The notes beneath the pieces were generated by a model, which saw only the letters and a list, made by a program, of their open reading frames with translations, made no database searches and was not told where the DNA came from. The translations under genes and the position numbers were made by a program. 15,691 nucleotides of DNA, taken from positions 1-15,691 of the forward strand of contig PWYO01000020.1 of the NCBI GenBank assembly GCA_003567835.1, in the 5' to 3' direction. Each line of letters begins with the position of its first letter. Within the stretch, counting starts at the first letter, position 1. Below are positions 1 to 8,717 of this stretch, one piece after another. The stretch is from Actinomycetota bacterium. GTDB taxonomy: Bacteria; Actinomycetota; Humimicrobiia; Humimicrobiales; Humimicrobiaceae.

Positions 1-1498
1 CATTATATTCCTCAAGAGACTTAAAATTATAGTCGGATAAAACCTTAAACCTGTTATCCATCTCTTCTGTGGCCCAAGAAAGGGCTGCAGCCGCTTTTTT
101 AGGATCAATGACCACCGGAGCCAGTAAGTGGGGAATGCCGTTATAGATATTCAGTTCTACCATCTTGGGGTCAATCATGATGAATTTGAGCTGGCTTGGT
201 TTGGCTTTCATCAGCAATGAAATAATGATGCTGTTTATGCATGAGCTCTTGCCCGAATTTGTTGCACCTCCGATTAGGACATGGGGCATAGCTGCAATAT
301 TCATAGAGATGATATCCCCGGAGAGATTTTTGCCCAAGGGAACTTCCAGCAATGCCGAAGCATCCTCAATATTTTCCATAGAAAAAATATCTCCCAGGGT
401 CACCAAGCTTCTTATTTGATTGGGGACCTCAATACCGATGGCAGATTTGCCTGGTATAGGGGTTAAAAACCGGATATCCGGCGATCCCATGGCTACGCAA
501 AAGTCGTCTTCGAGGCTTAAAAGCCTTTGCACCTTTACCCCTGGGGCCAAGTTAAGCTCGTAAAGGGTAACCGACGGGCCCCGTACCACTCTGGTAACTT
601 TAGCAGCCAGGTTAAAATCCTTGAAAACCTGGTTTAAGGTGGCGGCCCTTTCCTTAATATTCTGTTTATACAGGCGGGGATGTATATTTTTTGATTTCTT
701 TAGCAGGCTTGCTGGAGGAAACCGATAGTCTTCATCTTCCTCTTTGCTTTCAACCAGGGGTATTTCAAGCTGGCCATCTTTGGTGACCGTAATGGTTTCG
801 ATTTCTTCCTGTTTGCCTTCTTTTTGGGAATAATCAACAACTTCGGGGACTTTGGGTGCTTGTACAGGTTCAGGCGCAGCCTTTGTTTCTTGTTGGACAG
901 GTTTTTTGGTTTCCGAAGCATCCTTTATTTTTAAGCCTCTTTCAGTTTTAATGAGCCTGATGAGTTTCTTAACCAGGTCAATGAGTGAAATCTTGGTGAT
1001 AATCAGGATAGAAATTAGAAGCAAAAACACCAAAATAATCAAAGATCCGGGGCCCCCAACCAGTCTGGCTAAGCCAAAAAAGATGGAAGCACCCACCACA
1101 CCTCCCCTGGCGCTTACCAAAGCCCTGTCAAAAATGCTTTCTAAATCCCCAGTACTGCTGAGTATCCCCAAAATTGACAAGAAAAAAAGTAAAAATCCCC
1201 ATCCGAAACGGGAGGGCAGGTATTTGATTTTTTTAATGAAAAAGCTAATACCCCAGAAAAGGAGAAGAAAGGGGAAGATGTATTTTCCCACACCAAGAAT
1301 AAAGGAAAGAAAATTGTTGATATGAACAGTAATGACCCCGTTTGAACCAAAACCCATAAGGCCTATAAAAAAAATTGCGGCCAGCATAACCAGGATGATC
1401 CCGTAAACTTCGGTTCTTCTCTTAACATATTTTTTGGTTGTTTTATTTTGTTTTTTGTTTCTAGGCGCTTTCTTTGGTTTCTTTTTTTTGTTTGCCAT
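1..1498 (-). CDS. ftsK: DNA translocase FtsK/SpoIIIE, C-terminal part beyond window
   Basis: Membrane-anchored, ATP-driven DNA pump that clears chromosomes from the division septum. About 499 codons are visible without a stop; the rest lies beyond base 1. Seen in order: a very basic N-terminus (Lys/Arg-rich residues 3-28), hydrophobic membrane segments at about 31-51, 63-88, 99-113 and 132-168, a charged Pro/Glu-rich linker (about 185-255), then the start of the motor domain. The Walker A motif GGATNSGKS is at about 409-417 and is followed by FIMIDPK, a typical FtsK motor motif. The linker is short, as in Gram-positive SpoIIIE-like proteins rather than the very long proteobacterial one. The ATG at 1498 lies 2 bases after the RNase J stop, so translation is probably coupled; only a distant AAGGT resembles a ribosome site. 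The DNA-reading gamma domain cannot be assessed. Confidence 0.95.
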   Translation of the reverse strand, partial: MANKKKKPKKAPRNKKQNKTTKKYVKRRTEVYGIILVMLAAIFFIGLMGFGSNGVITVHINNFLSFILGVGKYIFPFLLLFWGISFFIKKIKYLPSRFGWGFLLFFLSILGILSSTGDLESIFDRALVSARGGVVGASIFFGLARLVGGPGSLIILVFLLLISILIITKISLIDLVKKLIRLIKTERGLKIKDASETKKPVQQETKAAPEPVQAPKVPEVVDYSQKEGKQEEIETITVTKDGQLEIPLVESKEEDEDYRFPPASLLKKSKNIHPRLYKQNIKERAATLNQVFKDFNLAAKVTRVVRGPSVTLYELNLAPGVKVQRLLSLEDDFCVAMGSPDIRFLTPIPGKSAIGIEVPNQIRSLVTLGDIFSMENIEDASALLEVPLGKNLSGDIISMNIAAMPHVLIGGATNSGKSSCINSIIISLLMKAKPSQLKFIMIDPKMVELNIYNGIPHLLAPVVIDPKKAAAALSWATEEMDNRFKVLSDYNFKSLEEYN

Positions 1499-1500
1499 GG

Positions 1501-3162
1501 CTATACGCTGATTACCTTGGTTGATACGATGGGCCTGATCCTTACTTTCTTAAATATGTGTTTTTCCAGATTTTCATTAATATATTGTTCCACCGTGGCG
1601 GCATTGGTAATATCTTGGTCAAAAGCTCTTTGGGCTGAACTTATAATGATATTCCTGCAATCTTTGACCACCTTTTTAAAATCATCGATATAGATCACAC
1701 CTTTTAATACAAAGTCTGGATCTTTAACAATTTTTTTGCCAGCTTCATCAATGGCCAGAACGGCTACAATGATGCCATCTCTGGAAAGATGTCTTCTGTC
1801 CTTTAGAACCATATCTTCAACATTGCCGGTCCCAATACCGTCAATGTATATGGTTTTTAGATTGAGCAAGCCTGAAACCCGGCATAGATTGGTATTCATT
1901 TTTAGAATCGATCCATTTTGCGCAATCATAATGTTCTTTTTGTCCAATCCCATTTCTTCTGCAATCACTGCACTTTGTGTCTTGTGCTTGTTCTCTCCGT
2001 GTATGGGAATAAAATACTTAGGCTTTAGCAGCCCGATCATCATCTTAATCTCTTCCTGGGCTGCATGGCCGGAGACATGGACCCCTGCGATCGATTCATA
2101 AAAAACATCAGCTCCCTGGTTGATGAGCATGTTGATGGTGTTGGAAATCGCTTTTTCATTACCGGGGATTGGAGAAGCAGAGATAATGACCACATCCCCT
2201 TTCATAATCTGAACCCGATTATGTTCGCCTAGAGCCATCTTGTTTAATGCAGAAAGCGGCTCACCCTGGCTTCCGGTAGACAGGATGACCACTTTTTTAA
2301 CCGGCATCTCATCAATTTTGGTAATGGGTATGATGGTATCTTCGGGTACTTTCAAATAGCCCAATTCCGAAGAGATCCGAATGGTTTTAAGCATAGACCT
2401 TCCTGAGATGGCCACCTTCCTGCCCATTTGATGGGCCACATCCATAATTTGCTGGATGCGATGTATGTGGGAAGCAAAAGTGGCCACGATAATTCTTTTG
2501 TCTGCTCTAATAAACTTCTCTTTTAAGGTTTTTCCTACATCTCTTTCCGGCAGGGTATAACCGGTTTCTTCAGCATTTGTGCTGTCACAAAACAAAGCCA
2601 GCACACCTTCATCACCCGCCCTTGCTATTTTGGAAAAATCGGTTACCTTTCCATCAATCGGACTCTGATCAATCTTAAAATCGCCGCTGTGCACCACATT
2701 ACCAATATCTGTTTTAAAAATCAGCCCAATACCGTCGGGGATACTGTGGTTCACCCTGAAAAAATCAATAAAAAAAGGACCGATCTCTATGCCTTTGCGG
2801 GGGTTTATTTCTATAAAATTGAGATTTTTTTGCGAAGCATTGCTTAATTTGATTTTAATAAGCCCAAGCGTCAGCTTTGTGGCATAAATGGGGGCTTTGA
2901 CTTCTTTAATCAAAAAGGGAAGACCGCCTATATGGTCTTCATGGCCGTGGGTAATAATAATTGCCTTAACCTTATGCTTGTTTTTGAGCACATAGGTAAA
3001 ATCTGGTATGACAAAATCAATGCCCAGCATTTCATCGTCTGGAAACATGATTCCGCAATCTACTACGATCATCTGATTGTCTTTTTCGAAAATGGTTAGG
3101 TTTTTACCAACCTCATTCAACCCCCCCAAGGGGATCACTTTCAAACTACTTTTTTTTGGCAT
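1501..3162 (-). CDS. rnj: Ribonuclease J (metallo-beta-lactamase/beta-CASP)
   Basis: Zinc-dependent 5'-to-3' exo- and endoribonuclease of mRNA decay and rRNA processing in bacteria that lack or supplement RNase E. It is 553 residues, the normal length. The metallo-beta-lactamase signature THGHEDHIGG lies at residues 71-80 (zinc ligands His72, His74, Asp76, His77), preceded by the usual N-terminal VIPLGGLNEVGKN and MFPDDEMLGID. Further motifs are HSIPDG, VVHSGDFKID, the beta-CASP segment ILSTGSQGEP and the C-terminal-side HVSGHA and PIHGE. The ATG start has AGGT 5 bases upstream and lies 22 bases after dapA. A single rnj is visible, so whether it acts as J1 or J2 cannot be said. Pairing with pnp in one operon puts 5' and 3' decay enzymes under common control. 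Confidence 0.96.
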   Translation of the reverse strand: MPKKSSLKVIPLGGLNEVGKNLTIFEKDNQMIVVDCGIMFPDDEMLGIDFVIPDFTYVLKNKHKVKAIIITHGHEDHIGGLPFLIKEVKAPIYATKLTLGLIKIKLSNASQKNLNFIEINPRKGIEIGPFFIDFFRVNHSIPDGIGLIFKTDIGNVVHSGDFKIDQSPIDGKVTDFSKIARAGDEGVLALFCDSTNAEETGYTLPERDVGKTLKEKFIRADKRIIVATFASHIHRIQQIMDVAHQMGRKVAISGRSMLKTIRISSELGYLKVPEDTIIPITKIDEMPVKKVVILSTGSQGEPLSALNKMALGEHNRVQIMKGDVVIISASPIPGNEKAISNTINMLINQGADVFYESIAGVHVSGHAAQEEIKMMIGLLKPKYFIPIHGENKHKTQSAVIAEEMGLDKKNIMIAQNGSILKMNTNLCRVSGLLNLKTIYIDGIGTGNVEDMVLKDRRHLSRDGIIVAVLAIDEAGKKIVKDPDFVLKGVIYIDDFKKVVKDCRNIIISSAQRAFDQDITNAATVEQYINENLEKHIFKKVRIRPIVSTKVISV

Positions 3163-3184
3163 GATAACCTATATAATCAACTCC

Positions 3185-4069
3185 TTATTGTATTAAGTGA
3201 TATTTTTTTAAAGTATTTTTAAATTTTGCGAGGGTATCCTTTTCCATTTCGCAAAGGGGCAGTCTGACCTCGCCTACTTTGATATCCATTAAATTTAATG
3301 CTGTTTTAATGGGTATGGGATTTGTGGTGATAAATATGGCCTCAAAAAGGTCCATAAGGGTACCATGGATATCCGCAGCTTCCTGGCTGCGGCCTTCTTT
3401 GAAACAACGGATCATTTCTTGAATCTGTTTGCCAGCTATATGAGAGGCTACACTGATTACACCATAGCCGCCAATAGACAGGATAGGCAGTGTGTCCCCA
3501 TCATTTCCGCTGTATACCAAAAAATCTTCCGGGGTATTCCGAACGATCAAAGAGATCTGACCAAATTGACTGCTGGCTTCTTTTACGCCTACAATATTAT
3601 CGATTTCAGCCAACTGTATGCAGGTTTTTGCATCCAGGTTGCAGGAAGTCCTGGAAGGAACATTGTATAGGATCACCGGAATTTTTACAGCCCCGGCAAT
3701 TGTCTCAAAATGCTTGTATAATCCTGTTTGGGAGGGTTTGTTATAGTAAGGCACCACCAATAGCAATGCATCTACCCCCATCTTTTCCGCTTCCTGGGAA
3801 AGCACAACAGCATGTCCGGTGTCATTGGTCCCGGTACCGGCTATGATTTTTGCACGATTGCCAAAATTCTTTACTGCATAACGGAAAAGGCTTAATTTTT
3901 CCTGGTCTGTCAAGGTGGGCGATTCACCGGTAGTCCCGGAAAGCAAGATGCCCTCAGAGCCATTGCTGATCAAATAATCCATCAATGTATGGGCTGCATC
4001 CAAGTCAACCTGCAGCTCCTTATTAAAAGGAGTAACCATAGCTGTGATAAGCTCACCAAGTGCAAACAT
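3185..4069 (-). CDS. dapA: 4-hydroxy-tetrahydrodipicolinate synthase
   Basis: Condenses pyruvate with aspartate semialdehyde, the committed step to diaminopimelate (cell wall) and lysine. It is 294 residues, matching the roughly 290-residue family. Seen: the SGTTGES motif (Thr46, Thr47), the Tyr of VVPYYNKP (about 108-109), LYNVPSRT with Tyr135, and the Schiff-base lysine in VGVKEASS (Lys163). These are all the residues expected of a working (beta/alpha)8 lyase rather than of a NanA- or KDG-aldolase-like relative, and the adjacent dapB supports dapA. The ATG has an ideal TAGGAG site whose TAG is the dapB stop codon (8-base gap). Lysine feedback sensitivity cannot be judged by eye. Confidence 0.96.
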   Translation of the reverse strand: MFALGELITAMVTPFNKELQVDLDAAHTLMDYLISNGSEGILLSGTTGESPTLTDQEKLSLFRYAVKNFGNRAKIIAGTGTNDTGHAVVLSQEAEKMGVDALLLVVPYYNKPSQTGLYKHFETIAGAVKIPVILYNVPSRTSCNLDAKTCIQLAEIDNIVGVKEASSQFGQISLIVRNTPEDFLVYSGNDGDTLPILSIGGYGVISVASHIAGKQIQEMIRCFKEGRSQEAADIHGTLMDLFEAIFITTNPIPIKTALNLMDIKVGEVRLPLCEMEKDTLAKFKNTLKKYHLIQ

Positions 4070-4077
4070 AAAAACTC

Positions 4078-4878
4078 CTAACCTTCAATTTCTATCAATT
4101 TATCCAAGCCATAGGTGTAATGACCCAATTTTTTCAGGCCTCTTATGGCCAGTACAACCCCAGGGTAAAAGGATGTCCGGTCAATGCTGTCATGGGAAAG
4201 GGTAAGGGTTTGCCCTTTTGTCCCAAACAATACTTTTTGATGGGCCAGAAGCCCCGGAAGTCTAATGCTGTGAACATGCACACCGTTTAAAAAAGAGCCT
4301 CTGCTGCCCTCAGCGCTCTCCGATTCAAACCCCTTTAGCCTGGCCTGACCAAATTTTTTCGATTTTTCTATTTGTTCAGCGGTGAGCATGGCGGTGCCTG
4401 AAGGGGCATCCTTTTTTTGGTCATGATGCATTTCGATTATTTCACAGCCATCAAAATATGGGGCAATCAGTGAGGCAACCTTAATCATCATCATGGCCCC
4501 GATGGAAAAATTTGGTACGATAAACACTTTGCTTTGGGCACTTTCTGCTTTGATCCTAATTTGTTCTAAATCATTCTGGTCAATGCCGGTGGTGCCCACT
4601 ATAATATGGATGCTGTTTTCAATAGCCCAGTGGATGGTCTTTACTGCAATGTCTGCAATGCTAAAATCTATAATCACTTCCGGACTTTGCTTGCACACTG
4701 CATCATACTGGTCATAGACAAGTGTTTTGGTTTTTTCCGAACCCAGCAGGGACCCTATATCCTGACCCACTCCCTTTATATCAAATCCGGCAACAATCTC
4801 CATGTCCTGCTCTTTTAGCAATTCTCTGCCAATGGCTTGGCCCATCTTGCCGCATATACCAAAAATTGCTACTTTCAT
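4078..4878 (-). CDS. dapB: 4-hydroxy-tetrahydrodipicolinate reductase
   Basis: NAD(P)H-dependent reductase that takes the DapA product to tetrahydrodipicolinate. It is 266 residues, the standard length. The N-terminal dinucleotide-binding loop is FGICGKMG (Gly7, Gly10, Gly13), followed by DFS and VGTTG motifs. The substrate/catalytic signature HHDQKKDAPSGTA starts at His151-His152, with the conserved Lys and the SGT triad present. The C-terminal part has the usual GVHVHSIRLPG and HQKVLFG segments. The ATG start has a perfect AGGAGG site 5 bases upstream and lies 14 bases after the M16 peptidase stop. In many Bacillota asd, dapG or spoVF genes sit here; in this window only dapB and dapA are present, in pathway-reversed order. 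Confidence 0.96.
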   Translation of the reverse strand: MKVAIFGICGKMGQAIGRELLKEQDMEIVAGFDIKGVGQDIGSLLGSEKTKTLVYDQYDAVCKQSPEVIIDFSIADIAVKTIHWAIENSIHIIVGTTGIDQNDLEQIRIKAESAQSKVFIVPNFSIGAMMMIKVASLIAPYFDGCEIIEMHHDQKKDAPSGTAMLTAEQIEKSKKFGQARLKGFESESAEGSRGSFLNGVHVHSIRLPGLLAHQKVLFGTKGQTLTLSHDSIDRTSFYPGVVLAIRGLKKLGHYTYGLDKLIEIEG

Positions 4879-4892
4879 AAAACCTCCTGCCC

Positions 4893-6137
4893 TTAAATGT
4901 CCCCAAGGACCACTATGCTCATACGGTCCGGGTTATAGTACCTGTCTTGTATGTTTAGCATAGAATCGCAGCCAACATAGTCTATTTTCTTTAATATCTC
5001 ATTAATAGTCAAAACTTTTTTGTCCATAAGCAATGCCTTGCCCAGGCGAAACATCCGGGAACTGATATCCTCCACACTCAAAACGATGCTGCCCTTAATA
5101 TTTTCCTTAGCCCTTTCAATCTCATCAGCGCCAATGTTATTTTTTTTGATTTTGGACAGCTCTTCATTGATTAAATCGATGATGTAAAAGGTATTTTTTG
5201 GGGAAACTGCTGCATATGTCAACGCTGCTCCGGTATCAGCATACTGGGCATTTGTAGAAAAAATGGAATAGCTTAGCCCTTCTTCCTCCCGGATCCTTTG
5301 AAAAAGTCTGCTGCTCATAGACCCCCCGAAAAGGCTGGTAAATACTGCAAGGGGGTAGCGGTCACTGCTGTCTCTGCTGCAGCCAAGGCCTCCATAACAT
5401 ATATGCACAGCTTTGGTTTTATTCTTGTATATATTTTTAAATTTCTTTTGAACGGGCAGCTGTTTTTGGATATGGTTCTTTTGACCTTCGGATTTTAGTT
5501 GCATCCGGTTAACATTTCTTTTGATGCTTTCTACAAGATCATGATGCTTGATATTGCCTGCTGCAGAGACAACCATGTTGCAAAAACTAAAATGATTGTG
5601 AAAGTATTGCCATATGGCTTCCTTATGGCATTGTTGCAAAGACTTCCGATTGCCCAATACGGGCAAGCTCAAAGGATGGCGATCAAACAAGTCCCTATAA
5701 AAATAATTAAAAATATTTTCCGAAGGGCTGTCTTCTACCATTTTGATTTCTTCAAAAATAATATTTTTTTCAGTTTGAATATTTGATTTTAAAAAAGAAG
5801 GATTAAAAACAATGTCAAAAAGAAGCTCCAAGCATTGGTCAAGATGGGTGTCTATAAAATCAGCATAAAAGCAGCTGTTTTCTTTATCCGTAAAAGCATT
5901 ATATTCTGCACCAATAGAGTCAAATGCAATGGCAATATCCTTATAACTTCTCTTCTTGGTGCCTTTAAATAATACATGTTCGATTAAATGGGTTATGCCG
6001 CTGTTTTTCCTGGGTTCATTTCTGGACCCTGCGCCAACCCAGAAACCCAGGGAAATGGATCTAAAATGAGGGATGTGCTCACTGATTATTTTCAGCCCGT
6101 TTTCTAATTCTGTTATCTGATAATTGTCAAATTCCAA
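4893..6137 (-). CDS. M16-family zinc metallopeptidase (pitrilysin/processing-protease type)
   Basis: Insulinase-family peptidase of the single-chain, about 410-residue kind commonly found beside pnp and dap genes (YmxG/PqqL-like). It has 414 residues. The inverted zinc motif HLIEH is at residues 50-54 and the third ligand is Glu130 in FEEIKMVED, 76 residues on, as expected. NAFTDKENSCFYAD and, in the second half, the GGSMSSRLFQRIREEEGLSY segment are family hallmarks. So the active half is intact and the protein should be catalytic. No signal peptide is visible, which suggests a cytoplasmic location; the substrate is unknown. The start is TTG at 6137; an in-frame TAA 12 bases upstream leaves no other candidate. 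The ribosome site is poor (AAGGA about 12 bases upstream, AGGCGG too close). Gap to pnp is 32 bases. Confidence 0.93.
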   Translation of the reverse strand: MEFDNYQITELENGLKIISEHIPHFRSISLGFWVGAGSRNEPRKNSGITHLIEHVLFKGTKKRSYKDIAIAFDSIGAEYNAFTDKENSCFYADFIDTHLDQCLELLFDIVFNPSFLKSNIQTEKNIIFEEIKMVEDSPSENIFNYFYRDLFDRHPLSLPVLGNRKSLQQCHKEAIWQYFHNHFSFCNMVVSAAGNIKHHDLVESIKRNVNRMQLKSEGQKNHIQKQLPVQKKFKNIYKNKTKAVHICYGGLGCSRDSSDRYPLAVFTSLFGGSMSSRLFQRIREEEGLSYSIFSTNAQYADTGAALTYAAVSPKNTFYIIDLINEELSKIKKNNIGADEIERAKENIKGSIVLSVEDISSRMFRLGKALLMDKKVLTINEILKKIDYVGCDSMLNIQDRYYNPDRMSIVVLGDI

Positions 6138-6169
6138 ACCGCCTGTTTATCCTTCTAAAAACCAATTAG

Positions 6170-8332
6170 TTAAATGTCTGCTCGTTCTAATCCAATTTTT
6201 TTGGTTTTTTGGTCTATGTTGGAAACCCTGACCAGAATCTTGTCTCCCATTTTTAAATAATCTTCAACATTTTTAATCCTTTTGTCGGCGATCTTGGATA
6301 TATGCAGCAGCCCATCAATGCTGGGGATAATATTGATAAAAGCACCGTAATTGGTAATGCCTACCACTGTGCCCATAAACTCTTCTCCTTCTTTTATATC
6401 TTCCACGCCTTTGAGCATGGCTTTGATCATGGCCATAGCATTGTCAATACGTTCCTTGTCATAGGCTACAATGGAAACCATGCCCTGCCCGTCAGCATCG
6501 GTAATCTCAATCTCTTCAAGGTCAAATTCTTCTTTTACTTTTTTAATATTTTTTCCGCCAGGTCCGATAACCTCTCCGATCTTGTCCTTGGGAATCTTAA
6601 AGGAGACGATTTTTGGGGCGGTCTCAGACAATGATTCTCTGGGTTTAGGGATGGTGGCAAGCATAGAATCGAGTATATAGAGTCTGCCCTTTTTAGCATG
6701 TTTTAAGGCTTGCCTTAAAATATGCATGTCAATGCCCTTGATTTTTATATCCATCTGCAGGGCAGTAATGCCATTCTTGGTGCCCGCTACCTTAAAATCC
6801 ATATCTCCATAGAAATCTTCAATGCCCTGTATGTCCGACAGGACTACAAAATCATCGTTTTCCCTCTTTATGAGGCCCATGGCTATTCCGGAAACCGGGT
6901 TTTTAATAGGCACCCCGGCATCCATTAAGGCCAACGTGCAGCCGCAAACACTGGCCATAGAACTGGATCCATTGGATTCCAGGATCTCTGAAACCAGCCT
7001 TAAAGAGTAGGGAAACTGCTCTTCATCGGGAATCATCGGTTTTAAAGCTCTTTCACCAAGCGCACCATGCCCAATTTCTCTTCTCTTAGGCCCTCTTAAA
7101 GGCCACACTTCTCCTGTGCTGAAAGGGGGAAAGTTATAATGATGCATATACCTTTTAAACTCTTCGACACCCAAGCTGTCAATCCTCTGGGCTTCCCTGA
7201 TGGATCCCAGCGCAAGGATGGTCAGCGCCTGGGTTTTTCCTCTAATAAAAAGACCTGAGCCATGTGTTTCAGGAAATAATCCTACCTCGCAATGTATCCT
7301 TCTGATATCTTCGGGTTTCCTGCCGTCAGGCCTTATCTTTTTATCGGCGATGGTCTCTCTGACCAGCTCTTTTTCCAGCTCTTTTAAACTGACTTTTATA
7401 TATTCTTCCTGTTCCGGGTACTCTTCTTTCAATTGTGTAATGATATCATTATTAATGGGTTTTAGCTCATCCTGGAGAAAGCCTTTTTTGGTCTGGTCTA
7501 AAAGGGTCTCCCGCTCTTCTTTTTCTGCATAGTCAACCACTTTCTCCAACAAAGCCTTCATACGGTCATAACCCAGCGTTCGTACTTTGTCATGCATTTC
7601 CTGGCTAACTTCAAATTTTTCTATCTCTTTTTTGGGTTTCCCGACCTTTTTTCCGAAATCTTTCTGCATCTGGATAATCTTTTTGATCTCTTCATGGGCG
7701 CGCTCAATGGCTTCCAGGACCACTTCTTCTTCAGCTTCATCGGCATTCGCTTCTACCATGATAATAGAACTCTCTGTACCTGCGATTAGAATGTCAATTT
7801 TGCTCTCTTCAAGTTCATTGTAAGTGGGATTTATGATCCATTCATCACCTACTTTACCAATCCTTACCGCGCCTATGGGTTCAGGAAAAGGTATGTCTGA
7901 GATGACCAGGGCCATGGATGCTCCGTTGATAACCAAAACATCATATGGATTGATTTGATCCACAGACAAAACCGTGGCAATAATCTGGATTTCATTTCTA
8001 ATACTGTTGTCAAAAATAGGTCGAAGGGGCCGGTCTGTCAAGCGGCAAATCAGGGTTGCTTTTTCAGATGACTTGCCTTCTCTCTTAAAAAAACCTCCAG
8101 GGATCTTGCCCGCTGCATACATTCTCTCTTCTACATCCACAAAAAGTGGAAAGAAATCCATGTCCGTCCTTGGTTTTTCACCCATGACTGCGGTAACCAG
8201 AACCCCGTTTCCTCCACATTTTACCAAAACTGCACCATTGGCTTGATTGGCGATTTTTCCAGTTGAAAAAACCATATGGCTGCCACCGATGCTTATGTCA
8301 CAATTTTCCTCTTTTATAAAATTATTTTTCAA
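6170..8332 (-). CDS. pnp: Polyribonucleotide nucleotidyltransferase (PNPase)
   Basis: Phosphorolytic 3'-to-5' exoribonuclease and RNA polymerase-like tailing enzyme. It is 720 residues with complete architecture: RNase PH core 1, a helical linker, RNase PH core 2 (with FSTGEVWPLRGPKRREIGHG and the acidic DFYGDMDFKVAGT active-site segment), a KH domain at about 579-648 carrying IGPGGKNI, and an S1 domain from about 649 to the C-terminus. It ends directly after S1, without the tail seen in some Gram-negative enzymes. The start is uncertain between TTG (8332) and the ATT just before it. AAGGAG lies 9 bases before the ATT and 12 before the TTG. It follows rpsO by 29 bases, the classic rpsO-pnp pairing, but no hairpin is visible between them. 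Confidence 0.97.
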   Translation of the reverse strand: MKNNFIKEENCDISIGGSHMVFSTGKIANQANGAVLVKCGGNGVLVTAVMGEKPRTDMDFFPLFVDVEERMYAAGKIPGGFFKREGKSSEKATLICRLTDRPLRPIFDNSIRNEIQIIATVLSVDQINPYDVLVINGASMALVISDIPFPEPIGAVRIGKVGDEWIINPTYNELEESKIDILIAGTESSIIMVEANADEAEEEVVLEAIERAHEEIKKIIQMQKDFGKKVGKPKKEIEKFEVSQEMHDKVRTLGYDRMKALLEKVVDYAEKEERETLLDQTKKGFLQDELKPINNDIITQLKEEYPEQEEYIKVSLKELEKELVRETIADKKIRPDGRKPEDIRRIHCEVGLFPETHGSGLFIRGKTQALTILALGSIREAQRIDSLGVEEFKRYMHHYNFPPFSTGEVWPLRGPKRREIGHGALGERALKPMIPDEEQFPYSLRLVSEILESNGSSSMASVCGCTLALMDAGVPIKNPVSGIAMGLIKRENDDFVVLSDIQGIEDFYGDMDFKVAGTKNGITALQMDIKIKGIDMHILRQALKHAKKGRLYILDSMLATIPKPRESLSETAPKIVSFKIPKDKIGEVIGPGGKNIKKVKEEFDLEEIEITDADGQGMVSIVAYDKERIDNAMAMIKAMLKGVEDIKEGEEFMGTVVGITNYGAFINIIPSIDGLLHISKIADKRIKNVEDYLKMGDKILVRVSNIDQKTKKIGLERADI

Positions 8333-8361
8333 AATACGTATTCACTCCTTAGACTATTCGG

Positions 8362-8631
8362 CTATTTTCTCAAGCCCAGTTTTTTTATTAATTCCTTATA
8401 TCGATCCAGTTCATTGTTCTGGAGATGTTTTAGCAATCTTTTTCTTTTCCCCACCATCATAACCAGTCCCCTTCTGGAATGGTGGTCTTTCTTGTTTTTC
8501 TTAAGGTGTTCATTAAGCTTATTTATTTTTTCAGTCAGTAATGCAACCTGCACTTCTGATGACCCTGTATCATTTTCCTGGACCTTGTACTTATCTATAA
8601 TCTTCTGCTTGTCTTCCTTCTCTAAACCCAA
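8362..8631 (-). CDS. rpsO: 30S ribosomal protein S15
   Basis: Primary 16S rRNA-binding protein of the 30S platform. Eighty-nine residues including Met, exactly the family length. The signature NDTGSSEVQVALLTEKIN, the HSRRGL segment and the C-terminal LIKKLGLRK are all present. The start is TTG at 8631, fixed by family length and by AAGGAG 9 bases upstream; the N-terminal G-L-x-K-E pattern matches the usual A-L-x-K-E. S15 is a known autoregulator that binds its own mRNA in several lineages, but no S15-type leader fold can be confirmed here by eye. The 86-base gap before it is the largest inside the operon and may carry a promoter. Confidence 0.97.
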   Translation of the reverse strand: MGLEKEDKQKIIDKYKVQENDTGSSEVQVALLTEKINKLNEHLKKNKKDHHSRRGLVMMVGKRKRLLKHLQNNELDRYKELIKKLGLRK

Positions 8632-8666
8632 CTTTTTCTTCTCCTTCTATATTTATATCGCACAAT

Positions 8667-8695
8667 AATTTATCATAACTTATCTATTATTACAA
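8667..8695 (-). promoter_or_regulatory. Possible internal promoter before rpsO/pnp
   Basis: In the AT-rich 86-base ribF-rpsO gap, the minus strand reads TTGTAA (8690-8695), a 17-base spacer, then TAAATT (8667-8672). An overlapping TATGAT (8672-8677) is an alternative -10. Either would give a leader of about 30 bases carrying the rpsO AAGGAG site. Matches are only moderate and AT-rich gaps produce such patterns by chance, so this is tentative. An rpsO-proximal promoter is common in other bacteria. Confidence 0.3.
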
Positions 8696-8717
8696 TGAAA
8701 ATCAAATATGCCCTGGT

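Noticed and set aside
852..1325. 157-residue plus-strand open frame with hydrophobic segments
   Set aside because: It lies antisense to the ftsK membrane/linker region, whose minus-strand frame is continuous with clear FtsK features; no ribosome site or family match.
3365..3846. Overlapping plus-strand frames opposite dapA
   Set aside because: They are antisense shadows of an intact dapA with all catalytic residues.
8332..8362. Terminator or RNase III hairpin between rpsO and pnp, as in enterobacteria
   Set aside because: The short gap shows only the pnp ribosome site; no stable inverted repeat was found.
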